Shown one piece after another: positions 52,258 through 64,000 of a DNA stretch of 64,000 nt; the stretch's first letter is position 1, and each line of letters opens with the position of its first letter. Under the pieces are notes generated by a model that searched no databases, was not told the DNA's origin, and worked only from the letters and a program-made list of their open reading frames with translations. The DNA comes from Nymphaea colorata (lineage: Eukaryota > Streptophyta > Magnoliopsida > Nymphaeales > Nymphaeaceae): the NCBI RefSeq assembly GCF_008831285.2, contig NC_045138.2:40291115-40355114 (forward strand). Reading direction: 5' to 3'. The position numbers were made by a program, and so were the translations under genes.

Positions 52258-55200
52258 TCATTTGCGAGCCTGGGTCTTCCTCAACTCTTTGGCTGCAGTA
52301 AAATCAAAAAATTAGCTGCGAGAGACAGACACTTCTAGCTTGGTCATATAATAACTAGAAATGAACAATAGATATACCAGCTTTTTCTTCTTCCCGCTTT
52401 TTTGCAGCTTCTGCCCTTTGTTGTCGGATCAACTGCAGTCGTTCTGAAAATCACAAAGACAACGCCACATAAAATATAGAACACTACATCTTCCACATAA
52501 ATCATTACTAGTGTCATCAATATTAAAATTAACATGCACTAATTTTTTTAAAAAAAAAAAAACAAACATAGATCTGCAAATTAGTGCATGAAGAAGAAAG
52601 CCCATCAACATGAGCTATTCTTTCCAGACATAAAAAAGAATTAAGTACGGTTGTTCCCTACTCACCCTGAACTTATAGCCAACGGACAAATACATCCTTG
52701 TCTAAATGACAAATCCCTTCATGACGTTCCCATTTTTAATTTTTCAGTTTTAACAATGCTTAGTAGGTTACCATGGTAACATGGTTGTATTGTCAGCACA
52801 GTAATTTTGTTTTTTCTAGAATAAAAAATACTCGCATGCCAGGACACACCAAGTAATCTCTCTCTTTTTTTTCAAGGACATACATCACTTTAAGTATGAA
52901 AATAAAAACCCATTTCCATTAACAAATTTAACCTCAAGAACCAATTTGAAATGGTTACATTAAAAGGTATGGAGTAGTCAACCACTATAAGGTAGGATGG
53001 GTGGGCAGTTGTTCAAAGCTAAGGATGAATATCAAAAAACCCAATCAAATAATCTATTTTGATTATTTTGGTCATAATATTTTTAACTGGAAAACAAAAC
53101 AAAGATAATCATTCAGAAAACCTTACCTAAATCTTTTCTAGCTTGCTCTGTTTTCCCTTGTTCCTGCAATCTCATATAACGTTCATGAGCCTTTTGTTTC
53201 TCTATCTCTTCCCTGAATAACAACAAAAATGTTCAAAAGAGCGTGAGATGTAAAACGTCACAGAAAATACCAATAACTATGCACTATAAGAAAACAATAT
53301 ATATATCTTGCACAAGAGTAGCACAGGCATTGACAGACAATCATCTTTGAATGTCTAATAAACAGGGCCACACATGTAACAGAATAGCATATGATGAAGG
53401 TCGTTATCCAAAGGTTTGTTTAGTGTTGCATAATAAACTGATACAAATGAGTTGTTGTTACAAACACTTCATTGTTGCAGGGGAAAAATATCGACATCCA
53501 GTTACAACAAATTATTGGGGCCCAAAAATATCAAACCAGTTTCACATCTATGTTACCAACATAAGCAAGAAAGGAACCATCTCCAGATAAAGTTTAGGTA
53601 GGTCCACATTTAGGTTAAATCCACTCTCAAATTCCCAGAGAGATAAGTCCAACATCATTTCTATTTCCTGGTACTTGGTTGACTTTTTTGTTTTGGGAGG
53701 GGAAGGGGAAAGGAAGGCCTTTGGTAACTCGTAAAGCTTGTCCATTTGAAAATAATAAAAACAATCAAATGCATGAAGAATTATAAGGTCACCTCTCACG
53801 CCTTGAAAGCTCGGTTGTTTGCTCCAACTGCAAGATAGACAAAAGGTCAGAAACAAAATTTTCAAAGCAGACAATAAACCATCACATGAAAGGAAAATAA
53901 AAGAAACTTCATTTCATTAGTTTGAACATAGATGGTAAATAAAGGCCACTTAGTATAGTAAGAGCAACCCAAAAAAAAAATCCTCAAGAGAAGCACAAAT
54001 GCTAGTAAAACTAACGTTTCTTAAATTCACAAAAAATAATAATGCAGTGAGAGAAAAAGGCCAATCATGTCAATATGCAAACACATACAACAGGTAGTTA
54101 TAGCAGTTTACCTAAAAAGAAAAATATATATATAAATACAGATGATTTCCTTTTAAACAACATCCTGCTGATCAAAGGTATGCATGAATTTAATTTTATT
54201 GGAGGTCACTATAAGGTCCCCAATACACATGATGCTAGCCAAGTAAGTTATCAATACACATGCAGAGACAGTGCATGGAAACACATACACACAGATGTCC
54301 ACGACACACATATAAACATGGAGACATCTCAAACAATACCAGATCTGCAAGAGAAATATGATCACAGTTATTTGTTCTTTATTAATTAGTTTCAAGTTTC
54401 AACCGACACTGGATCCATTGATTAGATTCATCACTGATTTACTTTTCCATCTAGAAATTTTTGTGAAATAAATTAAATAATGATATCAAGCCTCCACTTG
54501 TTGATCATTGATCAACAATCCCAAACCTCTAAAACTTCCAGCTCACATTGCATATATACTGCTGGTAATACAAAGCTTCCCTCCAGAAACAGAAAAATTT
54601 GTTCACAAGTTTGAATGAACCTCGCCTTTAAAAAATGAATCTTACTTCAGCCCTTCAAAATTACTGATCCACATTTTAATTTGGTTCTTCAAGGGCCATG
54701 GAATTGTTACTTCTTATCATGCTAGCAAATTTGTAGCAGTAAGCATTTATGAAGTTTTATTCAATTTGTTTTGCAGGATCAAGCATATTTTTGCAGGTTT
54801 GTGAAGCCTGCAAGGCTGCAGTCCTGATGGCATTCATTTGTATGTGTACTTGTTGCTGGTGCAGAGAGAGAGACTCTCAAATAAAAGATCAGGCCAGGTA
54901 TCAGTAACTGGTGTATATTTTCCCTACACCTAGGCAGGAAGCTGTTGCAAACAAAGTAGTGAAGGATACCAAGCTGTTACATATAGTTATGTTTTTACCC
55001 TTGCTTGAGTTTTTTCTGATCATGTGTTTGTTTTTTTCCTGCTATAAATGTAGGAGATTAAACATGATAATGACATGCCATTTAATTGAAGTCCCCAACT
55101 TAGACACAACATTCAGAAACATCCTTGACAATTAATTAAAAAGAATGGACTGAAAAAGTATGAACAATAAAAAGAAGCATAACTTACATCAGCATCTCTT

Positions 55201-58200
55201 GCTTTCAAAGTTTTAGGCTTAACTAGGTTAGGATTTTCAATCTCAATAACGCCTTGTGTCCCTTTCTTTTTCTGCAAATAAAGAAAAACAAACATCAACA
55301 AGTCAAAACAAGGGAAATTATATGATACTATTAGAGACAACAGCTGACATAGATAAATTGAATCCCAGAGCAGACTAAAGATCTCTACCGTTTCTTCAAC
55401 TTCTCCTTCCGAACTTTCTTCTTCCTCTTCAGATTCTTCTTCCTCATCCTGAGAAACAAAAGTGGTTATTACTTTTAGTAAACAAGAACAGGAAGAGATT
55501 TACCAATTACTTCATTAGATATTTTCAACGCCTAGTCCTTTGGAGAACTGAAAACTGAAAAATGCCTGTAAGCAGCCTAATGCCAAAGTAAAATATAAAT
55601 TCCAGAACACCACCAATGAATTTTCCTGTTATACATTTGCTGCTAATAATATTGTTTTATTGGCAGTAATTGCAAAGCTAATAGCACTTCTGTAGTTGAT
55701 GCACCTATGAGGAATGATAAAGTTATGCAGGCAAGAGGTTTCTGTCCAACTGAGTATTAGGACAGAAAAAAAGGAAAAAAGATTCACAATGGTGCCATAA
55801 TGAAAATTTTACTTTAGACACGATATTTTCACTTCAATCTCTGATCAACAGCAACCACATTTTGAAAATCATTCATAAAATTTAGAGGCATCTTCATGAA
55901 GTTTAAAATAAGATCACATATAGTAAGAACAGTATGTACCTGGTCACTCTACAAATGGGAAAATGGCCACAAGACCAGCACATGCTTCATATCGACTTAG
56001 AATTTGAAACTTAAAATAACTCAAAGTCATTGAAATGACTAGACATAATACTAATGTGACGAGAAAAATCAATAATCATTTGCAAATGATGGTGCATTGA
56101 GACTATAGATTCCATACCCGTCTAAAAGTACGTGGCCGTGCAGAGGAACCAGCAACTGAATTTTGGAAAATATTAAAAAATATCAGGCGATCAAATTTGT
56201 AGATTCCATATCAAAATCAACCTTAACATAAACTAAGCCAGATAAAATAAACCAATGTTAAAGGTAAATAAGAAAGAAGAATAAAGAAACAGTTGGAATA
56301 AATTAAAATACGTACATTTGTGAAGGCAATAACGCATATATTTATATCACCTACAAGGACATCTTCAATTACATGCATGTGAAATCTTCATACATTCAGA
56401 AGCATCACAAAACTCATTAGTCATTAGTTTAATAATTCATACCACAAGATGGCCGGAACACAGAGAAGGGATGCTCCACCAGAGAAGCAAAAGCACAAAA
56501 ACACAAGGCAAGAACAAATCAGATAATCCATAAGTCAATGTTTTAACAGTGCTGTTGTGCAAGTCAAGTGTTACTGATAATGCTAGGAAGCCTTTCTTGA
56601 GGATCAATTTTAATCATACCAAAAAGGAAAAAATGGATAGAATGAAATAGATGGTTCTAATGTGCAGTTCAGTGAAAAGACTAGTGTGTCAATCAGCATT
56701 CCCTTATTTTGGGGCATGACTTAGTCACTTAGGCGTTCAACATGCTCCAATTAAGCAAAAGAAATAAGGCTTCTGCTGATGAAAGTGGTGGAGTTTTGGT
56801 TTGCATCCTCTCTTTGTTAATGCTTTTATCACGCACGACTAAGAATTTGTCTCCCCTACTTCAGACCTCCTTCTCGAGAAAACAAAACTCGTTCACAAAG
56901 GTCTAAAGACAAGGCAGCATCAAAATCACAAGAAAGACAAGCATTCGAGAGCATCCACCTACCAATATATCCATAATTGAATTGATTGCACATAAATTAC
57001 AATGATCCTTTCAAGAGGCGATTGTAAAACAAAAACTCATTTGACCAGTGGTCCTATTTATAAATCACAAACACAAGAAATTAGAAGCCCAGTAGACCAC
57101 AGAACAAGAATTAGTAAGATGACAAACAACATGGAGGTGATACCAAACCTCTGATCAAGCTTGAGAAGATGAACTCTAATGAGGAAATTCACTAGGACAC
57201 TGAATCTCATGTTCTAATGATGACTGAATTCTTTTCTTCCAAACCTAGAAGACTGAAGCACAAACCACAGTCACCTAAGTGCTGGAAGGTCCCAATTGAT
57301 CAGCTTTATCAAGCACAAGTTCAAGCTCTGAAACCTCCTCTACGCAAAGAAGTTCCTTGCCATCTAAATCAGCACCTTGATATCAACTTTATTTTTCATC
57401 CATAAGCAATTCAAATTGTGATATGGTAAAACTTAATACTCTCGAAGTCATACAAGCTATTCAGATTTTATGTCTACAACGTTCATATTATATCTTCTGT
57501 CACATCTTGCTTACTGAGTTTACAAAAGTAAGATGTATATCACAAGGCTTCTTATGAAACTTTCCTAAGTAGCTCTATGTGAATGTTTTGCTTGCTAAAA
57601 AGTTGTACATAAACTCTCACCACGTGCAGAACAGACAAATATCCTGAAATGTGTCTGAAGCAAAAAATAAAAGGGATTGCCACGAAACCATCGTCTACTT
57701 CAGGAAATTGTACTGCTTCATTAACGAAACATGGAGCTGAACAAATCGGAGCTAGAACAAAGCATATTCCATTCACTTTTTCCTAGGAAACTGGACAAAT
57801 CCTCAACATTACGCAACTCTTGAACACCACAACTAAAGGAAGATCCGCAAGTATAAGAACAAGAACAAGGCAAACACTAACTTGAACAGCAATAACAAGA
57901 AGAAACCAGTTCGTCTACACATTGAAGCAAGTAAACGCACGTCAAAGGAACGAGAGAATTATCATTGTTTACTACTAATCAGAAACCCTAGATATCAAAA
58001 GCCAACAAGATTGCTGAAATCAATTGATCGCCACCGCAATCGACCCAAAGTTTCCGAATTACAATGACAAACCACCTATGGTAATCGATCGAGCTACTGG
58101 AGTGGCATGCTGCCTATACCAATCGTTCAAGCTACTGCAGCGATCACTTCCTTTAGATCGCACATGAATCTCAGTGATCTCTCCTTTCAAAGACCACACA

Positions 58201-58464
58201 TACAGGTTCTCCAGTAAGCAAAGGCGTGATATATCCGGACACGCATCCACTCATTCAAAGTAACCCGGACGAAGATATCTCACTATCTCACCTAATAACC
58301 TTATCCCGCTCATCTTGGTACGTGGGCCAAATCCCCGCCATAGCAGCATGTGATAAAAGAGAACAAAATTCAGAAAAGACGAAGAGAGAGAACTCACGCA
58401 TCTCCTCCGGGGTAGAGAAATGCCTGCGTCCGGTGGGCTTCCCTTTGAACTTCCCCCTACCCAT
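52258..58464 (-). CDS. PP28/PDAP1-like 28-kDa heat- and acid-stable phosphoprotein
   Basis: Conserved eukaryotic casein-kinase-substrate phosphoprotein (PP28 domain). The mammalian member binds PDGF and is phosphorylated; the plant role is not settled. Eight exons (58464-58398, 56155-56118, 55448-55389, 55271-55188, 53827-53793, 53212-53127, 52443-52378, 52292-52258) sum to 471 nt, 156 residues, all joins in frame. It starts with the basic MGRGKFKGKPTGRRHFS. A very acidic Glu/Ser segment follows (36-55), with casein-kinase-2-type sites, then IEIENPNLVKPK (65-76), then a charged alpha-helical C-terminal half (ELSRREREEIEKQKAHERYM, RLQLIRQQRAEAAKKREEE). The length fits plant homologues. It is a small protein spread over 6.2 kb by long introns, and exons as short as 35 bp could be missed by automatic annotation. 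Confidence 0.95.
56156..58397 (-). other. First intron of the PP28-like gene
   Basis: 2,242-bp intron between exon 1 (ending ATGC/GTGAGT) and the 38-bp exon 2. I see no nested gene. The plus-strand frame at 57217-57405 has no recognisable domain. Confidence 0.85.
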
Positions 58465-59441
58465 TCTTTCTTTCTCGCTCCCTCTCCGGTGCAATAATCA
58501 GAAGACTCTGTCAGAGGACGATGAGAGAGAGACAAGAAACAAAGGGGGGCGAGGTAGAGGCTGGGGCTTCCAAATCTCAAGTCCTTCTTTGGCCTCACTT
58601 TCTGTCACTCTTTCCCCGTCCAGAGAGAGGGAGGGAGGGAGGGAGAGGGAGAGGTACAGGGCGGGAGGGTTTGCTTTATTTATCTTCCTCTCCCAGAAAG
58701 TACCTTCTTCGACCTGCCGTCCTCGGGATCGGGAAAGCGCGCGGTCTCCCGCCCTTATTGACGGCGAAACCCTTTTGACTTCATCTATTCGCGGCAATGC
58801 CACCCCCGGCCTCCGCCCCTCGGAAAAAATATATTATCAGCAATTCTGGATCAACGGATCCGAAACTCGAAACTCATTAATGTTTAGCAAATGATCAGGC
58901 TGTGGGTGTCAATTGATCCCATCTAGATTGCATATCTGACCAAAATATTTATAAAAAAAGTTATTATGAAAAAAAAAATTACCATTCGATTAAGAAATTG
59001 AAAGTGACTCAAATTTAAAAATGGCATGCGTTTGGATTCATTTTCCATTTTAAATAAAGATTTGGTTGGATTTAGATTCAGTTTTAAATAAATATCTTAT
59101 AGTCAATATCCATACATTTTGAACATTCATTCTTAGTATATCATAACGTGCTTTGGATGGGGTTGAATATTTAAAAGTTGGATTCTTATTCGATGTCAAT
59201 ATAAAAAATTTGGATATGATTAGATTCGAATTATGAATTTAAAAAAATCATATTTGGATGTGATATAAAGTTTTTTTATTTTTATTTAAATTCGAGTTTA
59301 AATCTGAATATGTAGGCATTGATTGGAATCCAATATGTTGACATTCCTATTTAGAGTTTCAAATTGAGTTAATGCAACGAATATAATCCAACTTAATATA
59401 AAGAGTTTCGTTTTATCTTGCAATTTGAGTCTAACTTTAAA

Positions 59442-59446
<5 letters not shown>

Positions 59447-59479
<33 letters not shown>
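59447..59479. repeat. (TA)n microsatellite
   Basis: About 16 TA units in AT-rich intergenic sequence. Confidence 0.9.
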
Positions 59480-59484
<5 letters not shown>

Positions 59485-59789
59485 CGATTTATATTTTATT
59501 AAAATATCGACGAATATAAGGCTGAATCCGTCAATCTCTTTAAGCAATTCTGCTATAACTTGATCTTCCCCCTTTTCAACAAAAGAATCATATTCTACAA
59601 TGACATCCACTCAGCTAAAATGTGCCAAAGTGCAAAGGAAAAAGGTAGAGATTCTTTTAAAGTGGAATGACGTTGGATGCAATTGGTTACATGTTTTCAA
59701 GTCAAAATTCTGGTTTTTTTTTTTAAATATTGGAAAGATATGGATGTTGGGTATAGAAGGAGTACCTGTTATTTGGCTCCACTCTAGCC

Positions 59790-60090
59790 CAGGTTTAAGC
59801 CCGAAAAAAAGAAACCGGGTCGGCCCGATAAGTTTTCGGGCTAGCCCATTCAGGTGGGTCCGACTGAGCCCGGTTCGACCCTATAAAATTTTTTAATACA
59901 TGTTCTATTAATTTTTATATATAATTATAATATTTTATTATGATTATTATTTATATTAAAAATATTATTTTTTAATTTAATTGGGCTGAACTCGGGTTTT
60001 AGGTGGTGTCGAGCCGGGCCCAAGCCTAGGTTTCAGGTGTCGGGTCAGACTGAGCCCGACTCCTTATCAGGCCGGCCCAATGCCAACGCT
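59790..60090. repeat. GGGCCCG-flanked, AT-cored dispersed repeat (copy 2)
   Basis: GC-rich shoulders (GGGTCGGCCCGA, GAGCCCGGTTCG, then CGAGCCGGGCCC, GAGCCCGACTCC) on both sides of an A/T-only core (about 59884-59985). Same plan as 21310-21700. Confidence 0.6.
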
Positions 60091-60756
60091 TGGTTTTACA
60101 TATTTGGACATATCATAAGAAAGTCTTATATATTATAAATTTCAAAAAAAAATTAAAAAAATGTTGGGAACATTTTCTAACAAACCCTGTTTGGATCTCA
60201 TAATGCACGAAGCATGAATAATCTTTTTCAAATTCATCTCTGGTTTGTGGGCACATTCGTCCTGCGTTTCTGTGAGAGGCAAATCCAAAAATGTCACAAA
60301 GAATAAGAAACAAAGTAAAGAATAACATACATTTAGGTTAAAACAGGACGGATGTCTGTAGAAATTGCTTTTTATAATCGTCTGTCGAGTGTAAAAACGC
60401 AACTTCGGCATACCCAAGCGAGAAAAATCCAGCCCCATATGGTCAGATTGTTAATAACACGATAACAAAAAATGAAATTTAAATCTTCATTTGTTGTCGC
60501 AAATAAGGCCTGATAATGGGAAAACCAATATTTACAACAATGGAACGTTTTTATATAGAAACAGATAGAAAGGCCGGCGACTCTATCAAATGCAGCAAAG
60601 TCGGTATTAAAAAGGAGGAAAAGAAGACAAAGAAGGGTGAGGGCGAAGAGGAGGGGGAAGAAGGGATATGTCTTTAAGAACTAAACTGCCCCAACGCATC
60701 AAAAGATGAAAATAACATAAAGCCATGTTATCAAGCTCAAATTAAAACAGGTACAT

Positions 60757-62018
60757 CATCCATTTGGGCTTACTATAGAGTCAATTCGGCCTTTCTTGAA
60801 CTAGTCTACACAGCATCCTATGCTCTGCTCATCAATGAAAAAGAAGGGAATTATTTTGATAGTGAAAGAGGGTTACGTCAAGGTGATCCATTATCACCCT
60901 ATCTCTTCCTTGTTATAACGGAGATCTTTTATAGAAGGCTGGAGTATGGCGTTCTTAGTCATAAAATAGAAGCCCCCTCTTTGAGAAGAGGTATAAAGGG
61001 TCCGTTGACAAGCATGCATGCTGATAATTTGCTATTATCCTTCAAGAATGCTAGGAAAAGTTTAGATTTGGGAGGTGCTGACTGATTTCAAAACCATAGC
61101 AGGTGTGCAAATTAATGCTGAAAAACCCCTTTACTTCCCTTCCCTTGCATCTCAGTGCCAGATGTGCAAATCAGCGACAGAGGATCAGGGACACTTGGTA
61201 TTTGCTTGTCCTACATCAAGGAATGCATGGATTTATGTTTCATCCTGGTTTGGAATGCCACATCTACCCAAAGACGATGTTGGGAGCTTTTTTTTTTTGG
61301 GTGCAAAAGGAGAAAATTCTGCTACAAGGAATGGAAATGGTGCTGGATGGTCTGTTTCAACATAATCATTTGAACAATCTGGATGATTCACAATCATGTT
61401 TTTTTCAGAGGATGTGTTAGATCTGATTCACAAATTAAACGTAAAGTGCGGCAAACATGTTTTAAAGCTTTCCTGAATGTTGAATGGCCTGCTCAGATGC
61501 TTATTGTCTTAAAATTGTGGCTCAAAACTAAGATTTTCTCTCCTACTTGGTTGGTTAAACCAAGGACAGGTTGGCTATTGAAATTGTCTCTTCAGTCATA
61601 AGTGGGCTTTGCAGCCTTGTAGTGTAGCATAATAACCGAATTGTTTACAAATTTGGAAAGGCTGCTCAAGATGATTATATCTTGGGGGAGCTTCATCTTC
61701 TTGAACATAGTCTGCATTCATATCTGAGGCTGTTGCTGAAGGATTACCGAGTGTTAACCTCCATGGTAACAGGTTTTCTTGTATTAGGGGCAGACTTAAC
61801 CATCTGGTTATTTCAGATGAACTCCTATCCTCTGGGGGTATTGCTTTGTTGGGTTCCCATGTGGAGCTGGATGTTTAGCTCTTGTTTGTTCTCTTGGTTT
61901 CACCTTGCTTTGCAAGGTAATTTTTTATTCTTTCATTCTTTATTATATTCCTTCTCTGCTTTAATAATTAAAGGGGTCCACCCCAGCTCACTTGCAGCAA
62001 AAAAAAAAAAAAAAAAAA
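60757..62018 (+). mobile_element. Decayed LINE (L1-type non-LTR retrotransposon) fragment
   Basis: Translation of 60810-61075 gives LINE reverse transcriptase, including RGLRQGDPLSPYLF and the active-site region. There the canonical FADD has become HADN, so the catalytic pair is lost. A frameshift near 61065 moves the continuation (VLTDFKTIAGVQINAEK) to another frame. About ten residues later the sequence jumps to a reverse-transcriptase zinc-binding domain (CQMC...HLVFACP...AW, about 61150-61235), so most of the intervening domain is deleted. More frame breaks follow. A 3' tail of about 400 bp ends in A20 (61999-62018), the usual LINE end. 5'-truncated and inactive. Confidence 0.85.
61999..62018 (+). 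repeat. Poly(A) tail of the LINE fragment
   Basis: Twenty consecutive A ending the LINE-derived sequence. I could not find a convincing target-site duplication pair. Confidence 0.8.
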
Positions 62019-62492
62019 TCCATTCTCGGCAACTGCCACTATCATGACTGGCGCATAGTGCTGTTTTTAAGCAGGAATTTCTCTGTATGAAACTTCCAAT
62101 ATAAACAGTGAAGCAAAAGGAACTAGGGAAAGGCAAGTAGAAACACTTTTTGATCAGTTAGGTCAGTTTAACAAACGCCCAACAGCCAAACTGCTCCCCT
62201 AACATCAGCAACATGCGAATATAATACATCAGCCTACACTCATATGTCATTTTTCAGATTACTGCTGTTGATAAAGTCATCCTTGTTTATTCATGCAGCA
62301 AATCAGAAAACTTTTTTTTAAGAATAAGAAAAACAGCCAGGTCCAACAAATCCAAGCACAAAAATCTTTATTTGCTTCAGCTAATTGCATTTTACAGAGA
62401 TGAATGATGATCATTTAGAGGGTAAGTGGTTACAATTTATGAAAACAGGCCTAAACAGTGAACCGTCAATGTGGAGCATTCACAAATAGAGG
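62019..62492. other. 3' flank of the terminal coiled-coil gene
   Basis: AT-rich sequence between the LINE tail and the stop codon at 62493. It probably contains the gene's 3' untranslated region. Nothing else seen. Confidence 0.5.
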
Positions 62493-63448
62493 TCATGCAG
62501 CAGCAGTAGGTTGGTCCTGCTCTGCTGGCTGTGAATGTCTGAATTTCCAAATGCCTGAAAGCCCTTTTCCATGGGCAAGTTGCTCCAGCTCATTGATCTT
62601 TTGCTTAAGAAGTTCTATCTCTCTAGCTAAATCATCTTCTTTCTCTTTCATAGCCTAGAAAAAAGACATTAGTTATTCCTTTTGTAAAGAAAAATGATAT
62701 TTCCTATGAGAAATGAAGGTTATACTGTGTACTTTTATAGAAAGCTCCACTGAACAGCTATGAACTATAGCAATGTAAAAATTGATACCATCTTTACCAT
62801 GTTTTCCTGTCACAGACTGGTCCATGGGAAATCAAATGGAAAACCTACCAACATATGTCACATATATGACACAAGGCCAATTCAGTCTCAAGTTTGAGTT
62901 TCCAGCCAAAAATTTTAGCCATTCAACCAAACAGCATGCTGATTTCACGAACAGCCAACAATAGTAGTTCCTTTTGCAGAGTAAATTACATCTTCAGAAA
63001 ATTCATATTTTCTGTGAACGTCTGGGTCACTGGACCAACTTATCAGCAAATTTCATGTTTAAATCAATTTTAACATTAGATTTATCAAAATAAGATCACC
63101 CTCATCAACAAGCAATGCAACGCCTAAAACTAAAAGCAGTAGTTAAAAGACATAGCAAGTTAGTAACATAACCATAGTAAGTATTTTTAATCTGGAATAT
63201 AACAAGAGAAGTACTTTATAAGTTAAAGTTTCAAAAATTCTACAACATCCACATAAATATACTCTTTGTGACTCAAATAAAAGTTCCTTATAACAAGTGA
63301 CCGCTAATTTCTCCAGAGCATCTGGGAAAAACCAGGCCTGGCTGTAAATAGCATGTCCTTGTCAGTTATTTTTGGCATAGGCATGTGGCTACCAGGACAA
63401 ATTTCCAAAACTTACCTCGTACATGGTCACCCTGAAAGTTCTGATCTG
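62493..63448 (-). CDS. 3' end of an unrecognised gene with a C-terminal coiled coil (partial)
   Basis: The last exon (62654-62493) encodes 53 residues and a TGA stop. It begins AMKEKEDDLAREIELLKQKI, a charged helix with Leu/Ile spacing typical of a coiled coil, and ends with a Gln/Ala-rich tail. A 33-bp exon (63448-63416, donor GAG/GTAAGT, acceptor AACTAG) splices to it in phase, adding QIRTFRVTMYE. Earlier exons lie further up or beyond the window. I do not recognise the protein. Exon-like composition, good splice sites and a continuous frame support it being real. Confidence 0.6.
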
Positions 63449-64000
63449 CTAGTTCAAACTAAAACTTAGAAATATTCACAGATGCCAATAATTTTCATTG
63501 CCAAAAAAAGAAAAATTTTTGTTCGGAAGTATTGTGATATTTTCAATATGTCACCAACAAAAGCATTGTAATAATGTCATTATGATATCCGATAATTTCC
63601 ACTTTTTCTAACGAATTCCTTTTTCAAATTTTTCATTTCTTTTAAAATCCTAAAAACTAATTCTGAATATTTGTCAATGTCTTTTATAAGAAAACTAGTA
63701 AAAAAACTCATAAAAATAGTGATATTTTTTCAGTATTTATATATTTCTTTATTCTTTGAGCACCAGAGATTTTCCCAAGACAAGCAAAACTTTAATAAGA
63801 AAAAAAAACTTCTGAGAAATTATTGAAAACGGTATTCATGATAATGATCTCAGATCAATTCAAGGTATAGACTACTCCTCAGGAAAAAAGATCAAGTAGT
63901 GAAATCTAAAGGTTAACTCTAGATTACTAGTTCAGACATCAGATTCTTGACATCATTCTCACTTTTTTCTTGCTGTGCATTTTCTCAGATTCCCAAGGTT
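62655..64000. other. Introns of the terminal gene to the window edge
   Basis: Very AT-rich. Apart from the 33-bp exon at 63416-63448 nothing convincing was seen. An exon ending near 63970 on the minus strand is possible but unsupported. Confidence 0.4.

Larger units (their letters stand above)
58465..60756. other. PP28 promoter side and repeat-rich intergenic DNA
   Basis: Bases 58465-58850 contain CT/GA-rich leader-like sequence with long frames on both strands that are low complexity. Then follow AT-rich DNA with repeated GGATTTGGAT/GATTCGAAT words (about 58900-59370), a (TA)n tract (about 59447-59479) and a GC-shouldered repeat (59790-60090). No gene seen. Confidence 0.55.

Noticed and set aside
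58226-58894. 222-codon plus-strand frame
   Set aside because: It lies antisense to the first exon and leader of the PP28-like gene and is Ser/Arg/Glu-rich low complexity.

Overview
The window is nuclear DNA of a flowering plant. It is AT-rich, with widely spaced genes that have many introns and standard GT-AG junctions. It contains plant-only families (LOB-domain and AP2/ERF factors, a RABA1-type GTPase, a plant acyl-CoA oxidase 3), LTR and non-LTR retrotransposon sequence and many dispersed nonautonomous repeats. The sequence alone does not fix the species. Nothing suggests a grass, and a basal angiosperm, magnoliid or eudicot is possible.

Layout: a LOB-domain gene (1603-2373, +); a gene-poor, repeat-bearing stretch to 9.9 kb; an intronless ERF gene (9902-10471, +); a two-exon RABA1 small GTPase gene with a 5.0-kb intron (13276-18947, -); intergenic sequence with AGCTCGA-type and GGGCCCG-type dispersed repeats (19-27.7 kb); a RING-H2 E3 ligase gene with five coding exons behind a long leader intron (about 27.7-34.75 kb, +); a complete 13-exon acyl-CoA oxidase 3 gene (36865-48523, -); a complete 8-exon PP28/PDAP1-like gene (52258-58464, -); a decayed LINE ending in a poly(A) tract (about 60.76-62.02 kb, +); and the 3' end of an unrecognised coiled-coil gene (62493 to the window edge, -).

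The most notable feature is a Copia element (37705-42199, -) inside the last intron of the acyl-CoA oxidase gene, in the same orientation as the gene. I read its two 285-bp LTRs as identical base for base. It is flanked by the 5-bp target duplication AAGAT and has a tRNA-iMet primer site and a purine tract. Yet an internal deletion and frame break removes the second half of the protease and most of the integrase. It therefore looks like a very recently inserted element that could not have moved unaided in its present form.

The genes do not form a pathway. They are independent housekeeping and regulatory loci: transcription control (LBD, ERF), trans-Golgi/endosome traffic (RABA1), ubiquitin ligation (RING-H2), peroxisomal beta-oxidation (ACX3) and a conserved phosphoprotein (PP28). 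I found no CRISPR array, operon or microbial system. Exon boundaries for the four spliced genes were derived by hand from splice sites and frame continuity. Each set of exons sums to an uninterrupted reading frame.
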